From: Ancylobacter polymorphus
GTDB taxonomy: Bacteria; Pseudomonadota; Alphaproteobacteria; Rhizobiales; Xanthobacteraceae
Direction of reading: 5' to 3'
Length of the DNA: 64,000 nt
NCBI RefSeq assembly: GCF_022836935.1
Contig: NZ_CP083239.1
Span: 2,618,001-2,682,000 of the forward strand
Part shown: piece after piece, positions 7,703-15,047 of the stretch
Position numbering within the stretch: position 1 is the first letter of the stretch
Layout: each line of letters begins with the position of its first letter
Translations under genes and position numbers: made by a program
Notes under the pieces: generated by a model
Told to the model about the DNA's origin: nothing
What the model saw: only the letters and a program-made list of their open reading frames with translations
Databases searched by the model: none

Positions 7703-8710
7703 ATGCTGGAGAAGCTCGTCTCCAAACGCGCCGCGCTGGTCGCGGCCTGCCTGTCCGGCTTCACCGTCTCGTCCGCCATGGCGGCGTGGGAGCCGACCAA
7801 GCCGATCGAGATCATCGTTCCCGCCGGTGCCGGCGGCGCCTCGGATCAGATGGCGCGCATGATGCAGGCGGCGATCCAGAACAATAAGCTCTCGCCGACG
7901 CCGATCGTGGTGACGCTCAAGGGCGGCGCCAATGGCGGCGAGGGCCTGATGGACATGCAGGCGAGCGCCGGCGACCCCTACAAGATGGTCATCTCCAATT
8001 CGGCCATCTACACGCTGCCGCTCGCCAACAAGCTGCCTTTCGACTGGCGCAAGCTGACCCCGGTCAGCATACTCGCCTTCGACAATTTCGTGCTGTGGGT
8101 GAACGCCAACGCGCCCTACAACACGGCCCAGGAACTCGTCGAGGCAATGAAGAAGGAGCCGGCGGGCGCCTACAAGCTCGGCGGCACCGGCTCCAAGCGC
8201 GAAGACCACATTCTCGCGGCCGCTGTCGAGCGGATCTCGGGCGTCAAGTTCAGCTACATCCCCTACAAGTCGGGCGGCGAAGCGGCCACCCAGCTGGTCG
8301 GCGACCACATCAAGGTCAACGTCAACAACCCCTCGGAAAACGTCGCCGTGTGGCGCGCCGGGCAGGTGAAGGCGCTGTGCGTGTTCGACAATGAGCCGAT
8401 GGACTACCCGGCCAAGGTCGCGGGCGACAAGTCGTGGAAGGACATCCCGACCTGCAAGTCGCAGGGCATCGACTTCCAGTGGATCATGCTGCGCGGCGTG
8501 TTCCTGCCGGCGGGCGTGACCCCCGACCAGGTGGCTTTCTACCAGGACATGCTGGGCAAGCTGGTCGAGACTAAGGAATTCAAGGAATATCTTGAGAAGC
8601 AGGCGCTCAAGCCGTCCGATCTCAAGGGCGCCGAGATGGTCAAGTTCCTGGAGCAGGACGAGGCTCTCTACAAGGACCTGATGACCCAGTCGGGTTTCGT
8701 CGCCAACTGA
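7703..8710 (+). CDS. Tripartite tricarboxylate transporter solute-binding protein (TctC/Bug family)
   Basis: 335 residues from the ATG at 7703, chosen because GAGAGG lies the right distance upstream; ATGs at 7697 and 7658 are alternatives. A Sec signal peptide covers residues 1 to about 28 ('ALVAACLSGFTVSSAMAA'), giving a periplasmic protein. The mature part starts 'WEPTKPIEIIVPAGAGGASD', the canonical Bug-family ligand loop, and includes 'YIPYKSGGEAATQLVGDHI'. Bug proteins bind carboxylates and deliver them to the TctAB membrane complex. The ligand is unknown; the neighbouring dehydrogenase suggests a 2-hydroxy carboxylate. A GC-rich hairpin follows the gene, which may let it be made in excess over the membrane subunits. 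Confidence 0.92.
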   Translation: MLEKLVSKRAALVAACLSGFTVSSAMAAWEPTKPIEIIVPAGAGGASDQMARMMQAAIQNNKLSPTPIVVTLKGGANGGEGLMDMQASAGDPYKMVISNSAIYTLPLANKLPFDWRKLTPVSILAFDNFVLWVNANAPYNTAQELVEAMKKEPAGAYKLGGTGSKREDHILAAAVERISGVKFSYIPYKSGGEAATQLVGDHIKVNVNNPSENVAVWRAGQVKALCVFDNEPMDYPAKVAGDKSWKDIPTCKSQGIDFQWIMLRGVFLPAGVTPDQVAFYQDMLGKLVETKEFKEYLEKQALKPSDLKGAEMVKFLEQDEALYKDLMTQSGFVAN

Positions 8711-8720
8711 CCCTTGCGGC

Positions 8721-8749
8721 CGCCGGCGCGCCCTCGGGCCGCGCCGGCG
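8721..8749 (+). promoter_or_regulatory. GC-rich stem-loop between tctC and tctB
   Basis: CGCCGGCGC pairs perfectly with GCGCCGGCG across an 11-base loop and is not followed by a T tract. Intercistronic hairpins after solute-binding protein genes often stabilise the upstream message, so a role in differential expression is plausible. Confidence 0.45.
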
Positions 8750-8821
8750 CTTGCCTTGATGCGATGACGCCAGCGCCGGGCGCGGCGTCCGGCCGGCTGC
8801 ACTTTTCTCTGGAGAATACCG

Positions 8822-9334
8822 ATGTCCGATGACCCGAACGTGGGAGTGGATCCCGCGCTGGTGTCGACGCGCAGCGTCGAAGTCGTGGTGATGGCGCTCC
8901 TTCTGGGCGTCGCCGTGTTCCTGGGCTGGGACAATCTGCGCATCGGTGCCGGCTGGGCACCGGACGGCCCGCAGGCCGGCTATTTCCCCTTCTATCTCTC
9001 GGTGCTGCTCGGCGGCGCCAGCGTGGTCGGCATCATCTCGGCGCTGCGCCATCCCGACCTGAAAGACGAGATCTTCGTCGGCCGCAGCGCCTTCGGCCGC
9101 GTGCTGCGGGTGTTCATCCCGACCATCCTGTTCGTGTTCCTGGTGCAGGTCATCGGGCTCTATGTCGCCAGCTTCATCTTCGTGGCGCTGTTCATGATCG
9201 TCATCGGCAAGCTCTCGCCGTGGAAGTCGGTGCTCACCGGCCTGATCTTCTCGGCGCTGATGTTCTACGTCTTCGACGTTCAGTTCAACGTTCTGCTGCC
9301 CAAGGGCCCGCTCGAAGCGGCATTCGGTTTCTGA
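8822..9334 (+). CDS. Tripartite tricarboxylate transporter small membrane subunit (TctB family)
   Basis: 170 residues with GGAG upstream. Four hydrophobic segments fit the TctB topology: about residues 20-40, 55-75 (after 'DGPQAGYFPFYLS'), 90-125 ('FIPTILFVFLVQVIGLYVASFIFVALF') and 130-155. The motif 'GPQAGYFP' is typical of the DUF1468/TctB family. It partners the large channel subunit encoded 10 bases downstream and is needed for proton- or sodium-coupled uptake with TctC. Membrane protein; substrate follows TctC and is unknown. Confidence 0.9.
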   Translation: MSDDPNVGVDPALVSTRSVEVVVMALLLGVAVFLGWDNLRIGAGWAPDGPQAGYFPFYLSVLLGGASVVGIISALRHPDLKDEIFVGRSAFGRVLRVFIPTILFVFLVQVIGLYVASFIFVALFMIVIGKLSPWKSVLTGLIFSALMFYVFDVQFNVLLPKGPLEAAFGF

Positions 9335-9344
9335 GGAGGGCCCG

Positions 9345-10883
9345 ATGGAAGCACTTGATTCCCTGTTCCACGGCTTCGGCGTTCTGCTGACCTTCCACAA
9401 TATGGTGCTGATGCTCATCGGCATCTGCCTCGGCATTCTGGTCGGCGTGCTGCCGGGCCTCGGCGGCCCCAACGGCGTCGCCATCCTGCTGCCGCTGACC
9501 TTCACCATGGACCCGACCTCGGCCATCGTGCTGCTGTCGTGCATCTATTGGGGGGCGCTGTTCGGCGGCGCCATCACCTCGATCCTGTTCAACATTCCGG
9601 GCGAGGCCTGGTCGGTGGCCACCACCTTCGACGGCTATCCGATGGCCCAGAAGGGCGAGGCCGCCGAGGCGCTGACCGCCGCCTTCACCGCCTCCTTCGT
9701 CGGCTCCATCGTCGCGGTGATGCTCATCACCTTCCTTGCGCCGTGGATCGCCAGCTTCGCGCTGCGCTTCGGCCCGCCGGAATTCTTTGCCGTCTATATG
9801 CTGACCTTCTGTTCCTTCGTCGGTCTCGGCAAGGAAGCGCGCCACAAGATCGTCATCTCGCTGACCATCGGCTTTCTGCTGGCGGCGGTCGGCATGGACA
9901 CGGTGTCGGGCGAACTGCGCATGACCTTCGGCTCGGTCGAACTGCTGCGCGGCTTCGACTTCCTGGTCGCGGTGATCGGCCTGTTCGGCATTTCCGAAAT
10001 CCTGCTGGCGATGGAAGAGCACCTCGCCTTCAAGGGCCAGGAGGCGAAGATCCGCTTCACCGTCGTCTGGCGCACCTGGATGACGCTGCCGCGCTACTGG
10101 ATGACGCTGCTGCGCTCCAGCGCCATCGGCTGCTGGCTCGGCGTGACGCCGGGCGGCGCCATCGCCGCCTCCTTCATGGGCTACAACCTCGCCAAGCGTT
10201 TCTCCCGCGACGGGGCGAGCTTCGGCAAGGGCAAGATCGAGGGCGTGCTCGCCCCCGAGACCGCCGCCCATGCCGCCGGCACCTCCGCCCTGCTGCCCAT
10301 GCTGGCCCTCGGCATTCCCGGCTCCGGTACGGCGGCGGTGCTGCTCGGCGGCCTGATGGTGTGGGGCCTCCAGCCCGGCCCGCTGCTCTTCGTCGAGCAG
10401 AAGGACTTCGTCTGGGGCCTCATCGCCTCGATGTATCTCGGCAACATCGCCGGCCTGATCATCGTGCTCGCCACCGTACCGCTGTTCGCCTCGGTGCTGC
10501 GCGTGCCCTTCGCCACCATTGCGCCGATGATCATCGTCTCCTGCGCGGTCGGTGCCTTCGCGGTGCAGAACGCCATGTTCGATATCTGGCTCATGCTCGG
10601 CTTCGGTATTGTCGGCTATGTCTTCAAGAAGATCGGCATCCCGCTGGCGCCGATGACGCTGGCGCTGGTGCTGGGCGACAAGGCGGAGGACGCCTTCCGC
10701 CAGTCCATGATCGGGCTTGATGGCGGGCTGGGCATCTTCTGGTCCAACAAGCTGGTCGGCACCATCTCGACCCTGGCCTTGATCATGCTGTTCTGGCCGC
10801 TTATCGGAAAGGCCATCGACATGATCCGTGGTTCGGGCCGCTCGGCGCCGGGCGCGGCCAGCAGCGGGAGCAGCCGTCCATGA
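9345..10883 (+). CDS. Tripartite tricarboxylate transporter large permease subunit (TctA family)
   Basis: 512 residues with about twelve membrane segments. It opens with the TctA signature 'GVLPGLGGPNGVAILLPLTF' and has the second conserved loop 'HAAGTSALLPMLALGIPGSG'. Both are inverted-topology re-entrant repeats of the permease. It is the main channel of the TTT system and works with TctB (8822-9334) and the periplasmic TctC (7703-8710). The stop codon overlaps the start of the GlcG-like gene by 4 bases (ATGA), so the two are translationally coupled. Confidence 0.95.
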   Translation: MEALDSLFHGFGVLLTFHNMVLMLIGICLGILVGVLPGLGGPNGVAILLPLTFTMDPTSAIVLLSCIYWGALFGGAITSILFNIPGEAWSVATTFDGYPMAQKGEAAEALTAAFTASFVGSIVAVMLITFLAPWIASFALRFGPPEFFAVYMLTFCSFVGLGKEARHKIVISLTIGFLLAAVGMDTVSGELRMTFGSVELLRGFDFLVAVIGLFGISEILLAMEEHLAFKGQEAKIRFTVVWRTWMTLPRYWMTLLRSSAIGCWLGVTPGGAIAASFMGYNLAKRFSRDGASFGKGKIEGVLAPETAAHAAGTSALLPMLALGIPGSGTAAVLLGGLMVWGLQPGPLLFVEQKDFVWGLIASMYLGNIAGLIIVLATVPLFASVLRVPFATIAPMIIVSCAVGAFAVQNAMFDIWLMLGFGIVGYVFKKIGIPLAPMTLALVLGDKAEDAFRQSMIGLDGGLGIFWSNKLVGTISTLALIMLFWPLIGKAIDMIRGSGRSAPGAASSGSSRP

Positions 10884-11314
10884 GTCTCACCCTCGACGCC
10901 GCCCAGACCATCCTTTCCACCGCGCTCGGCCATTGCCGCGCCGGCAATTTCAAGCCGATGGCCGTGGTCGTGCTCGACGCGCGCGGTGCGGTGAAGGTCT
11001 CCGCCGCCGAAGACGGCACCAGCCTCAAGCGCTTCGAGGTCGCCCATGGCAAGGCCTATGGCGCGCTGGCGCTCGGCATGGGTTCGCGCTCGATCTTCAA
11101 GCGGGCGAAGGAGCAGGCCTTCTTCGTCGCTTCGGTGACGGATGTGGTGGGCGGGGCGCTGGTGCCGGTGCCCGGCGGCGTGCTGATCCGCGACGAAAGC
11201 GGCGCGGTGATCGGCGCGGTCGGCATTTCCGGCGACACGTCGGAGAATGACGAGGCGGCGGCGAGCGCCGGCATTGCGGCGGCGGGTTTTGTCGCCGATC
11301 CCGGCGCGGACTGA
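10880..11314 (+). CDS. GlcG/HbpS (DUF336) family protein
   Basis: 144 residues, usual length for the family. Visible blocks are 'KPMAVVVLDARGAVKVSAAEDG', 'AHGKAYGALALGMGSR' and 'GGVLIRDESGAVIGAVGISGDTSENDEAAA'. These form the compact alpha/beta fold seen in GlcG, HbpS and PduO-C proteins, some of which bind haem or corrinoid. GlcG is encoded in the E. coli glycolate operon but its exact job is unsettled. Here it is last in the dehydrogenase/TTT operon and overlaps tctA by 4 bases, which strengthens the glycolate-like reading of the cluster. Confidence 0.88.
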   Translation: MSLTLDAAQTILSTALGHCRAGNFKPMAVVVLDARGAVKVSAAEDGTSLKRFEVAHGKAYGALALGMGSRSIFKRAKEQAFFVASVTDVVGGALVPVPGGVLIRDESGAVIGAVGISGDTSENDEAAASAGIAAAGFVADPGAD

Positions 11315-11347
11315 CGCGTCGCTCACACGACCTTGATACCGCCAGAT

Positions 11348-11376
11348 GAGGGCGCGCGGGAACTCCGCGCGCCCTC
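11348..11376 (+). terminator. Strong hairpin after the TTT/GlcG operon
   Basis: A 12-bp perfect stem (GAGGGCGCGCGG / CCGCGCGCCCTC) with a 5-base loop lies 33 bases after the stop codon and is followed by GTGCGTTT. The T tract is poor, so it may be a weak intrinsic terminator or a 3'-protecting structure. Confidence 0.6.
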
Positions 11377-11411
11377 GTGCGTTTGGGCTTCTGGAATGCC
11401 GTGTCTGACTA

Positions 11412-11431
11412 TTCTGAACGCAGGTTCAGAA
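11412..11431. promoter_or_regulatory. Perfect 8-bp inverted repeat upstream of the BA14K gene
   Basis: TTCTGAAC-GCAG-GTTCAGAA, about 90 bases before the start codon. A second inverted repeat, GAAATC-N8-GATTTC (11436-11455), follows directly. Two adjacent dyads ahead of a cell-envelope gene look like regulator sites. The regulator is unknown. Confidence 0.5.
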
Positions 11432-11522
11432 ATCTGAAATCTTGCTGCAGATTTCGTTCAGGGAGCATTCATGGAACAGCCGTTACATCCTGTGTAACGA
11501 TTGTCATTCGGAGGAAGCTACT

Positions 11523-12020
11523 ATGAAGAAGCTCTCTATTGCTATCGCGACAGCGGCCATGGTCATCACCTCAAGCGTGATGCCGGCGATGTCCGCGCCG
11601 TTCATCCCGCAGCCGGTGGCGCAGTCGACCTCGAATATCGAGCCGGTGCAGTACCGTCCGGGCTATCGCCAGGGCAACCGGCAGGGCTATCGCCAGGGTT
11701 ACCGTCAGGGCTACAGGCAGGGCAACCGCCACGGCTATTGGCGCAGCGGCCGCAACCATTATTACAATGGCTATCGCGGCTACAATTATTACCGCCCCGG
11801 CTACCGCCAGTATAATGGCTGGTGGTTCCCGGCCGGTGCCTTCGCGGCCGGCGCGCTCATCGGCGGAGCTCTGGGCGCGGCGGCGAGCCAGCCGACCTAT
11901 TCCGGCGGCGGCAACGCCCATGTCCAGTGGTGCGCCAGCCAGTATCGCTCGTACCGCGCTTCGGACAACACGTTCCAGCCTTACAACGGCCCGCGCCAGC
12001 AGTGCGTCTCGCCCTACTGA
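11523..12020 (+). CDS. BA14K-family secreted protein with Gly-Tyr-Arg-Gln repeats
   Basis: 165 residues from the ATG at 11523, preceded by GGAGG. Signal peptide residues 1 to about 24 ('[13 protein letters not shown]'). Residues about 45-75 are a tandem four-residue GYRQ/GNRQ repeat, followed by Tyr/Asn/Arg-rich sequence. A Gly/Ala-rich hydrophobic segment (about 100-125, '[15 protein letters not shown]') comes next. The C-terminus has the BA14K signature '[16 protein letters not shown]', ending in a Cys-containing tail. BA14K proteins are alphaproteobacterial envelope proteins first known as a Brucella immunoreactive antigen; their biochemical role is unclear. Monocistronic, with its own terminator at 12043-12070. 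Confidence 0.85.
   Translation: MKKLSIAIATAAMVITSSVMPAMSAPFIPQPVAQSTSNIEPVQYRPGYRQGNRQGYRQGYRQGYRQGNRHGYWRSGRNHYYNGYRGYNYYRPGYRQYNGWWFPAGAFAAGALIGGALGAAASQPTYSGGGNAHVQWCASQYRSYRASDNTFQPYNGPRQQCVSPY
11660..11740 (+). repeat. Tandem 12-bp coding repeat (GYRQ/GNRQ units)
   Basis: About six degenerate 12-base units of the type GGCTATCGCCAG encode the basic, Tyr-rich repeat of the BA14K protein. Synonymous differences among units suggest an old expansion. Slippage could vary the copy number between strains. Confidence 0.7.
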
Positions 12021-12042
12021 GCCGCCGTTAGCGCCACAAACG

Positions 12043-12070
12043 AAAAGCCCGGCTTCGGCCGGGCTTTTTG
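12043..12070. terminator. Bidirectional intrinsic terminator
   Basis: AAAAGCCCGGC-TTCG-GCCGGGCTTTTT: a stem closed by a stable TTCG tetraloop, with A and T tracts on the two sides. It lies between the BA14K gene (plus strand) and the 3' end of the tRNA gene (minus strand), and could serve both. Confidence 0.9.
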
Positions 12071-12100
12071 CGTTCTGGCACATCGTCACAGAGAGGGTTG

Positions 12101-12177
12101 TGGTAGCGGGAGAGGGACTTGAACCCCCGACCCCAGGATTATGATTCCCGTGCTCTAACCAGCTGAGCTACCCCGCC
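12101..12177 (-). tRNA. tRNA-Met (anticodon CAT), elongator type
   Basis: Read on the minus strand the 77 bases fold as a cloverleaf. The acceptor stem is GGCGGGG with TCCCGCT, with G-U pairs at both ends. The D-arm has TAGCTCAGCTGGTTAGAGC, the anticodon stem CGGGA/TCCTG encloses loop ATCATAA with anticodon CAT, and the T-arm carries GGGGG-TTCAAGT-CCCTC. The terminal CCA is encoded. The absence of the initiator hallmark (three G-C pairs in the anticodon stem) favours the elongator. A lysidine-modified tRNA-Ile2 also carries a CAT anticodon and cannot be fully excluded. Confidence 0.93.
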
Positions 12178-12271
12178 ACAGCGAACCGGCGAACCGATGC
12201 GCGAAGTGGCGCGATATAAGGAAGCGGGCCGGACGGTGTCAAGGCGGGAAAGCGCATTGCCCCCCACAGTG

Positions 12272-12733
12272 TCACCAATGCGCGGCGGCGGGCCGGCCCT
12301 CCAGCACTTCCGCAAGGCGTCGGCAGGTTGCCGGGGAAGTGTCCGGTGGCAGGGCAGAGACGGGGAAGAAGCCGATCTCGGCGATTTCGCGGTTCGGCGT
12401 CCAGGCGCCGCGCTGGAAGCTCTCGATGACATAGACCGCGACATGGTCGCGCGCGCCGAGATGGTGGTTGAGCAGCAGGCCGTGGAGGCGCGGCGCGGCG
12501 GTGACGGTGATTCCGGCTTCTTCGAACAGTTCCCTCACCACGGCATCGGCGGCGCTCTCGCCGCGATCGACACCGCCGCCCGGCAGGTGCCAGCCCGGCA
12601 CATAGGTGTGGCGCAGCAGGAGAAAGGCGCCGTCCTGATCCCTCACCACGGCGCGCACACCGAGGGTGACGCTGCGGGTCAGTCGGGTCCAGCGGTGGAC
12701 GAGCCGGACGAAAAGCCGCTGGAAAGCCGTCAT
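12272..12733 (-). CDS. NUDIX hydrolase
   Basis: 153 residues from the ATG at 12731-12733. The NUDIX box is complete: 'GGGVDRGESAADAVVRELFEEAGI', matching Gx5Ex7REUxEExGU, within residues about 57-80. It is preceded by 'LLLRHTYVPGWHLPGGG'. These enzymes hydrolyse nucleoside diphosphates linked to another moiety, using Mg2+ held by the Glu cluster. Substrate cannot be told from sequence. It is divergent from the metallophosphatase at 12809 with only 75 bases between starts, so a shared promoter region is likely. Longer in-frame readings upstream have no family support. Confidence 0.9.
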   Translation of the reverse strand: MTAFQRLFVRLVHRWTRLTRSVTLGVRAVVRDQDGAFLLLRHTYVPGWHLPGGGVDRGESAADAVVRELFEEAGITVTAAPRLHGLLLNHHLGARDHVAVYVIESFQRGAWTPNREIAEIGFFPVSALPPDTSPATCRRLAEVLEGRPAAAHW

Positions 12734-12808
12734 TCGCGTGGGCGGACTGCCCAAAGGGTGACCGCCGGCGCTTTCCTTTCCCCGCTCCGGGCTGATAAGG
12801 ATGCCCGC

Positions 12809-13738
12809 GTGTTTGTTCTCGCCCATGTCACCGACGCTCATCTGGGACCGCTGCCGCGCGCTCGCTTCGCCGAGCTGGCGGGAAAGCGGGCGCTTGGCGT
12901 GCTCAACTGGCGGCGCGGCCGCCAGCACCGTTTCTCCGTCGCCACGATCGACCTGCTGGTCGACGACATCAAGGCGATGGCGCCCGATCATATCGCGGTG
13001 ACCGGCGATCTCGTGAATGTCGGCCTCGCGGCCGAATTCGCCACCGGGCTCAACTTCCTCAAATCGCTGGGCGACGGCCTCGATGTGACGGTCGTGCCTG
13101 GCAATCACGACGCCTATGTCCGCTCCACCGCTCACCATTCGCTCCTCAACTGGGGCGACTATATGCGTGGCGACGGGGTAAATGGCGATGTGACCGATGA
13201 AAGCGCCTTCCCCTTCGTGCGCCGACGCGGCGAGGTGGCGCTGATCGGCGTGTCCTCCGCCATTCCCACCCGTCCCTTCATGGCGACCGGCAAGGTGGGG
13301 CGGGCGCAGTGCGAGCGGCTTGGCGCGGCGCTGGACCAACTGGGCGCCGAGGGGCTGTTCCGGGTGGTGATGATCCATCACCCCCCTGCGGGTCTGCGCG
13401 CCGGGCACAAGCGGCTGATCGACGAGGAGCGCGTGCGCGGGGTTCTGGCCCGCCACGGGGCGGAACTCGTCATTTGCGGCCATGACCATGTGCCGATGGT
13501 GGAGATGATTCCCGGCCCGCATTCGGGCCTGATTCCGGTCGTCGAGGCGCCATCCTTCGCCGCCGGGCCGGAAGACCGCCACTGGCCGGGCGGCTACCAC
13601 CTCTACCGCATCGAGCGCGTCTCGGACGGCGGCTTTCCGTGGCGCTGCACGCTGGAGGCGCGCGGCTTCCAGCAGGGCGAGACCACCGTGGCCTCGCGCG
13701 GGACACGGGTGATCACGGAAGCGATAAGCGGGCGGTGA
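12809..13738 (+). CDS. Calcineurin-like metallophosphatase
   Basis: 309 residues from a GTG at 12809-12811, chosen because AAGGA lies 7 bases upstream and the conserved domain begins at once: 'VLAHVTDAHLGPL'. Further metal-binding motifs of the family follow in order: 'DHIAVTGDLVN' (GD), 'VVPGNHDAYV' (GNHD), 'VVMIHHPP' and 'ELVICGHDHVP' (GHxH-like). All ligands of the dimetal centre appear present. The likely role is a cytosolic phosphodiesterase or phosphomonoesterase. The C-terminus overlaps the convergent gene 13713-14372 by 26 bases. Confidence 0.9.
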   Translation: MFVLAHVTDAHLGPLPRARFAELAGKRALGVLNWRRGRQHRFSVATIDLLVDDIKAMAPDHIAVTGDLVNVGLAAEFATGLNFLKSLGDGLDVTVVPGNHDAYVRSTAHHSLLNWGDYMRGDGVNGDVTDESAFPFVRRRGEVALIGVSSAIPTRPFMATGKVGRAQCERLGAALDQLGAEGLFRVVMIHHPPAGLRAGHKRLIDEERVRGVLARHGAELVICGHDHVPMVEMIPGPHSGLIPVVEAPSFAAGPEDRHWPGGYHLYRIERVSDGGFPWRCTLEARGFQQGETTVASRGTRVITEAISGR

Positions 13739-14372
13739 TCTCGGGGTAGAAGCTCGTCAGCGCGAACATGACCAGCGCGCCGAGAACGAGGCCCAGCAGG
13801 AAGGGCAGGGCGCGCCCGCCGCCCTCGGCCCGGTCGGTTTCGGGCGGTGCAGGCGGCGCCGGGGCGGGGTGGTGCGGCGCCGGGTGCGGTTCGGCCGCCG
13901 CGATCTCCGGCGGCGCGCCGACGCTGACCATCGCCTGTTCGCGCGCGATCAGCCGGCGGGCGATGTAGCGCGTCACCGCGTCGACGATGTCGTTGGCATT
14001 GGCGCTCTCGGCCAGCACGTGGCGGCCTGAGCGCGTATCCTGCAGGAAGCGGTAGGTGCGGCGGTCGCGCGCCAGCGTCACATGCGCGACCATGTCGATG
14101 AACAGACGCGGGATTTCGCCCGGCATGAGGCCGCGGTCGAACAGGTCGACATGCTCCAGCGGTACCTGGGCGAAGACCGGGTCGAGCAGTTCGTTCAGCA
14201 TGGAAAGGCGGGCGAGGGTCGCGTCGCGCAGCTCGACGATGACGCCGGAACGCTCCGCCGCCTCCATCCGCGCGGCGCGAATCGCGTCGCGCAGCGAGAG
14301 GCCGGGCGTCTCGCCCCGCAGGCGCTCGTCGTCCATCGCGCTTTCGTCCCCGTTTCCCGTGCGTCCCATCAT
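13713..14372 (-). CDS. Hypothetical tail-anchored membrane protein
   Basis: 219 residues. No family recognised. Residues about 25-145 are a soluble, mostly helical region with an Arg-rich stretch ('VTLARDRRTYRFLQDT'). Residues about 155-185 are Ala/Pro/His-rich linker. Residues about 188-212 form one hydrophobic helix ('ALPFLLGLVLGALVMFALTSF'), close to the C-terminus, as in tail-anchored proteins. It converges on and overlaps the end of the metallophosphatase gene. Codon usage looks native and the translation is well behaved, so it is probably real. Confidence 0.7.
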   Translation of the reverse strand: MMGRTGNGDESAMDDERLRGETPGLSLRDAIRAARMEAAERSGVIVELRDATLARLSMLNELLDPVFAQVPLEHVDLFDRGLMPGEIPRLFIDMVAHVTLARDRRTYRFLQDTRSGRHVLAESANANDIVDAVTRYIARRLIAREQAMVSVGAPPEIAAAEPHPAPHHPAPAPPAPPETDRAEGGGRALPFLLGLVLGALVMFALTSFYPEITARLSLP

Positions 14373-14427
14373 GGCGACATCGGGTTAATGGGCCGTTGGT
14401 GGGGCGCCACCCCGTGCGAGCGCGGCC

Positions 14428-15036
14428 TCAGTACAGCGTGGCGCGGTAGCGCTCCAGCATCTCCGCCTGGGTTTCGGCGCTGGCCATGCCGAGTTGGTCG
14501 CGCATCATCTCGCCCATGCTGGGCAGGCGGTCGCGCGGCAGGAAGCTCTCTGGATTCCATGCACCCGACCGCATGAACGCCTTGGCGCAGTGCAGGTAAA
14601 CCTCCTCCACCGCGATGCGCAGCACCGTCGTCGGCGCCTTGCCGTTGACGATGAAGCGGGCGAGCAGGTCCGCATCGTCGTGGATCTCGGCGCGGCCATT
14701 CACGCGCAGTGTCTCGTCGACGCCGGGAATGAGGAAGAGCAGGCCCACCGCTGGGTTGCCGATCAGATTGGTGAGCGTGTCCAGCCGGTTATTGCCCGGC
14801 CGGTCCGGCAGCAGCAGGGTGGAGGGGTCTTCGACCACGACGAAGCCGGGCGCGTCGCCGCGCGGGGTGACATCGGCGCGGCCATCCGCGCCCATGGACG
14901 ACAGCATGACCAGCGGCGAGAAGCTGATGAAGGTGCGGGAGTGCGGATCGATGGCCGGCAGCACCTTGCGGCGGCTGCGCTCGCGCACCTCGCCATAGAG
15001 CGCGCGGAGGTCCTCAAGGCGGGTGAGGGCGGCCAT
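14428..15036 (-). CDS. Pyridoxamine 5'-phosphate oxidase-family FMN protein (DR2398/MSMEG_1061-like)
   Basis: 202 residues from the ATG at 15034-15036, with AAGGA upstream. The split-barrel flavin-binding fold is indicated by 'FISFSPLVMLSSMGADGRADVTPRGD', 'LLLPDRPGNNRLDTLTNLIGNPAVGLLFLIPG' and 'RVNGRAEI'. The last is the segment that contacts FMN in this subgroup. A C-terminal 'YLHCAKAFMRSGAW' is typical of the TIGR04025-type subfamily. Members are small cytosolic flavoproteins, often of unknown reductase activity. It lies just downstream of phnF on the same strand (11 bases), so it is probably cotranscribed with the phosphonate regulator. Any link with C-P lyase is speculative. Confidence 0.85.
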   Translation of the reverse strand: MAALTRLEDLRALYGEVRERSRRKVLPAIDPHSRTFISFSPLVMLSSMGADGRADVTPRGDAPGFVVVEDPSTLLLPDRPGNNRLDTLTNLIGNPAVGLLFLIPGVDETLRVNGRAEIHDDADLLARFIVNGKAPTTVLRIAVEEVYLHCAKAFMRSGAWNPESFLPRDRLPSMGEMMRDQLGMASAETQAEMLERYRATLY

Positions 15037-15047
15037 GATCGGTCCTT

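Noticed and set aside
4549-7815. Very long minus-strand open frame (over 1,000 codons) opposite the dehydrogenase
   Set aside because: Rich in His/Arg/Gln/Ala with no domain logic; it mirrors the codon bias of the real plus-strand gene, which has complete FAD and Fe-S motifs.
11412-11431. GAAC-N4-GTTC inside the dyad read as a LexA box
   Set aside because: That spacing is the Gram-positive type; alphaproteobacterial LexA uses GTTC-N7-GTTC, and the downstream gene is not an SOS gene.
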